DNA of 8,742 bases. It comes from an uncultured Flavobacteriales bacterium (GTDB taxonomy: Bacteria > Bacteroidota > Bacteroidia > Flavobacteriales_E > Vicingaceae). Position numbers and translations under genes: made by a program. The notes beneath the pieces were generated by a model. That model did no database searches. It saw only the letters and a list, made by a program, of their open reading frames with translations, and was not told the DNA's origin. Position 1 is the first letter of the stretch, and each line of letters starts with the position of its first letter. The stretch is taken from NCBI GenBank assembly GCA_937925525.1, contig CALALS010000230.1, forward strand, positions 1-8,742, given 5' to 3'. Positions 7,186-8,742 of the stretch are shown in pieces.

Positions 7186-7209
7186 GAAAATTAATTAATT
7201 CTATCTTTG
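7179..7209 (+). promoter_or_regulatory. Consensus Bacteroidota promoter for tRNA-Leu (and possibly tig)
   Basis: TTTG at 7179-7182 and TATCTTTG at 7202-7209 are separated by 19 bases, an exact match to TTTG-N19-TAnnTTTG. Transcription would start a few bases before the tRNA 5' end at 7222, as expected for a tRNA gene. This is the best promoter in the window. Confidence 0.8.
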
Positions 7210-7221
7210 CAGACCTTTTTT

Positions 7222-7303
7222 GCGGGTGTGGTGAAATTGGCAGACACGCCAGACTTAGGATCTGGTGCCTCACGGCTTGGGGGTTCGAGTCCCTTCACCC
7301 GCA
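7222..7303 (+). tRNA. tRNA-Leu (anticodon UAG)
   Basis: 82 bases forming a class II cloverleaf. The acceptor stem GCGGGTG (7222-7228) pairs with CACCCGC (7296-7302), with discriminator A at 7303. The anticodon stem CCAGA/TCTGG encloses CTTAGGA, with anticodon TAG at 7256-7258, which reads CUN leucine codons. The long variable arm has the stem GCC/GGC (7267-7269 and 7274-7276). The T arm GGGGG/CCCTT around TTCGAGT includes two G-U pairs. The 3' CCA is not encoded (CTT follows), so it must be added after transcription. Confidence 0.97.
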
Positions 7304-7310
7304 CTTAGTT

Positions 7311-7338
7311 AGGTATAAGTTTACTTATACCTTTTTTT
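7311..7338 (+). terminator. Intrinsic terminator between tRNA-Leu and tig
   Basis: AGGTATAAG (7311-7319) and CTTATACCT (7324-7332) form a perfect 9-bp stem with a 4-base TTTA loop, followed by seven T (7332-7338). It starts 8 bases after the tRNA and ends 13 bases before the tig start. The stem is AT-rich, so termination may be partial, allowing readthrough into tig. Confidence 0.75.
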
Positions 7339-7351
7339 AATTTTATGAATT

Positions 7352-8742
7352 ATGGAAATTGTAAAGGAAAACATTGATAATTTAAATGCGATAATTAAAA
7401 TTCACTTAGAGCCTAAGGATTATGAACCGCAATTAAATGAAAGCCTAAAAAAATACAAAAAGCAGGTTAAAATGCCCGGATTTAGACCTGGAATGGTGCC
7501 TATGGGCATGGTGAAGAAAATGGTTGGAAATCAAATTTTGTTGGATGAGGTAAATAAAATTATTTCTCGTCAGGTAATGGATTATATTGAAAACGAAAAG
7601 CTTGATATTTTAGGTTACCCAATGATTAAGCAAGATGAGGTAGATAAAATTGACTGGAATAATGCAAAAGATTTTACTTTTTCTTATGAGGTTGGTTTAG
7701 CTCCTTCAGTTGATTTTACGGTTAGTGATAAGCATAAATTTACTAAATACATTGTTGCTATTGATGATGAATTGGTAAATAAACAAATAGATGTTGCTGC
7801 CAAACGATTTGGCAACTTGGACGATGTGCAAGAAGCTAATGAAACAGACTTATTAAATGGAAAGTTTGAAGAGTTAAGACAAGATGGTTTGGTGAAAGAG
7901 GAAGGTATTTCTCACACTACTTATTTGGCTATTGATAAAATTAAAGATGAAAAGCTTCAAAAGAAGTTTATTGGCATTAAAAAAGGAGCAACTATTGATT
8001 TTAACCCAAAAGAGTTAAGTGACAATGAAACCGAGCTAGCTGCCATGCTAGGAATTAGTAAGGATAAACTGGGAGAGGTTTCCTCTAAAGTTAGATTTAC
8101 GGTTTTAAAAATATCACGAATAAAACCACATGAAGTAAATCAAGAATTGTTTGATAAGATTTTTGGTAAAGACCATGTAAAATCTTTAGATGAATTTAAA
8201 GACCATGTGAAAAAAGATTTAGCAAAGGCTTTAGAAAGAGATTCTGATTATAAATTGAGGTATGATATAGAAGATTATATACTCAATAAATTAAAGCTAA
8301 AACTGCCTGACGATTTCTTGAAAAGATGGATTCGTAAGTCTAACGAAAAGCCAATTAGTGCTGAAGAAATTGAAAAGGAATACGATAATTATTCTAAAAG
8401 CCTACAATGGCAGTTGATTGAGAATCATATCATCAAGGAGAACAATTTAAATGTTACTGCTGAAGAGGCAATTGATTACACCAAAGATTTAATCAACCAG
8501 CAGATGGCACAATATGGTCAGCCACCAATGGAAGAGCCTGCATTGCTTGAAACTGTGAATAAGGTATTATCGGAAGAAAAGGAAAGAAATAATATTTATA
8601 GAGAGCTTTTCAATACTAAAATAGACAAGTTGTTTAAAGAGAAATTTAGCATTAAGGAAAAGGAAATTTCTTATGATGAATTTGTAAAGCTGGTAAACTC
8701 TCCAAATAAATCATCTTTCCTAGATAAAATTAATCCGTTTAA
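7352..8742 (+). CDS. tig: Trigger factor chaperone (3' end cut by the window edge)
   Basis: Ribosome-associated chaperone that binds nascent chains at the exit tunnel. 463 codons are visible and none is a stop; Bacteroidota trigger factors are about this long, so only a few residues are probably missing. The N-terminal ribosome-binding domain (about 1-115) carries the signature MPGFRPGMVP at 41-50, with the Phe44-Arg45 pair at the E. coli positions and Pro46 in place of Lys46. Residues about 150-258 occupy the place of the FKBP prolyl isomerase domain but lack recognisable FKBP motifs. Residues about 259-463 are the helical, charged C-terminal domain. The start ATG at 7352 fits the conserved N-terminus; no Shine-Dalgarno is seen. 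The tRNA-Leu terminator ends 13 bases upstream, leaving no room for a good independent promoter: the best candidate -7 box, TACCTTTT at 7328-7335, is imperfect and overlaps the hairpin. Confidence 0.95.
   Translation, partial: MEIVKENIDNLNAIIKIHLEPKDYEPQLNESLKKYKKQVKMPGFRPGMVPMGMVKKMVGNQILLDEVNKIISRQVMDYIENEKLDILGYPMIKQDEVDKIDWNNAKDFTFSYEVGLAPSVDFTVSDKHKFTKYIVAIDDELVNKQIDVAAKRFGNLDDVQEANETDLLNGKFEELRQDGLVKEEGISHTTYLAIDKIKDEKLQKKFIGIKKGATIDFNPKELSDNETELAAMLGISKDKLGEVSSKVRFTVLKISRIKPHEVNQELFDKIFGKDHVKSLDEFKDHVKKDLAKALERDSDYKLRYDIEDYILNKLKLKLPDDFLKRWIRKSNEKPISAEEIEKEYDNYSKSLQWQLIENHIIKENNLNVTAEEAIDYTKDLINQQMAQYGQPPMEEPALLETVNKVLSEEKERNNIYRELFNTKIDKLFKEKFSIKEKEISYDEFVKLVNSPNKSSFLDKINPF

Noticed and set aside
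7222..7338. tRNA-Leu 3' end as an integration site for a mobile element
   Set aside because: No repeated copy of the tRNA 3' end, integrase or foreign gene is seen; housekeeping tig follows directly.
7155..7340. 61-codon open frame on the plus strand spanning promoter, tRNA and terminator
   Set aside because: It runs through the tRNA-Leu gene and its terminator, so it is not a protein gene; its middle merely translates the tRNA.

Overview
The window looks like an ordinary chromosomal segment of an AT-rich member of the Bacteroidota, probably a flavobacterium-like lineage. Three things point there: a type IX secretion (T9SS) C-terminal sorting domain, promoters of the TTTG-N19/20-TAnnTTTG type with no clear Shine-Dalgarno sequences, and a trigger factor and Lnt with the divergent sequence style of that phylum. 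The family cannot be fixed from this sequence. I saw no mobile element, CRISPR array, phage gene or broken gene.

Layout. Positions 1-1906 hold two minus-strand housekeeping genes. lpd (dihydrolipoyl dehydrogenase, 1906-506) is followed after only 5 bases by hemH (ferrochelatase), which is cut by the left window edge. A 230-base AT-rich spacer with divergent promoter signals (1907-2136) separates them from a plus-strand gene at 2137-3921. That gene encodes a 594-residue secreted multidomain protein with a T9SS sorting tail, and a strong intrinsic terminator follows it. Positions 4091-7089 hold a minus-strand cluster, transcribed in the order TonB-C-like small exported protein, DUF4349 lipoprotein, lnt (apolipoprotein N-acyltransferase), with gaps of 17 and 48 bases. 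Positions 7090-7221 form a divergent regulatory spacer. It contains an 18-bp perfect palindrome overlapping the -33 box of a consensus promoter, which drives tRNA-Leu(UAG) at 7222-7303. A hairpin terminator (7311-7338) lies between the tRNA and tig (trigger factor, from 7352), which runs off the right edge.

How the genes relate. The lnt cluster is an envelope theme: Lnt finishes lipoprotein maturation, and its neighbours are a lipoprotein and a small exported protein. lpd and hemH are core metabolism (2-oxo acid dehydrogenase E3; the last step of heme synthesis), linked mainly by position. tRNA-Leu and tig share a direction and possibly a promoter, with a terminator in between, which is the most unusual regulatory arrangement here. 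I found no convincing previously undescribed system; the findings are small and scored accordingly.
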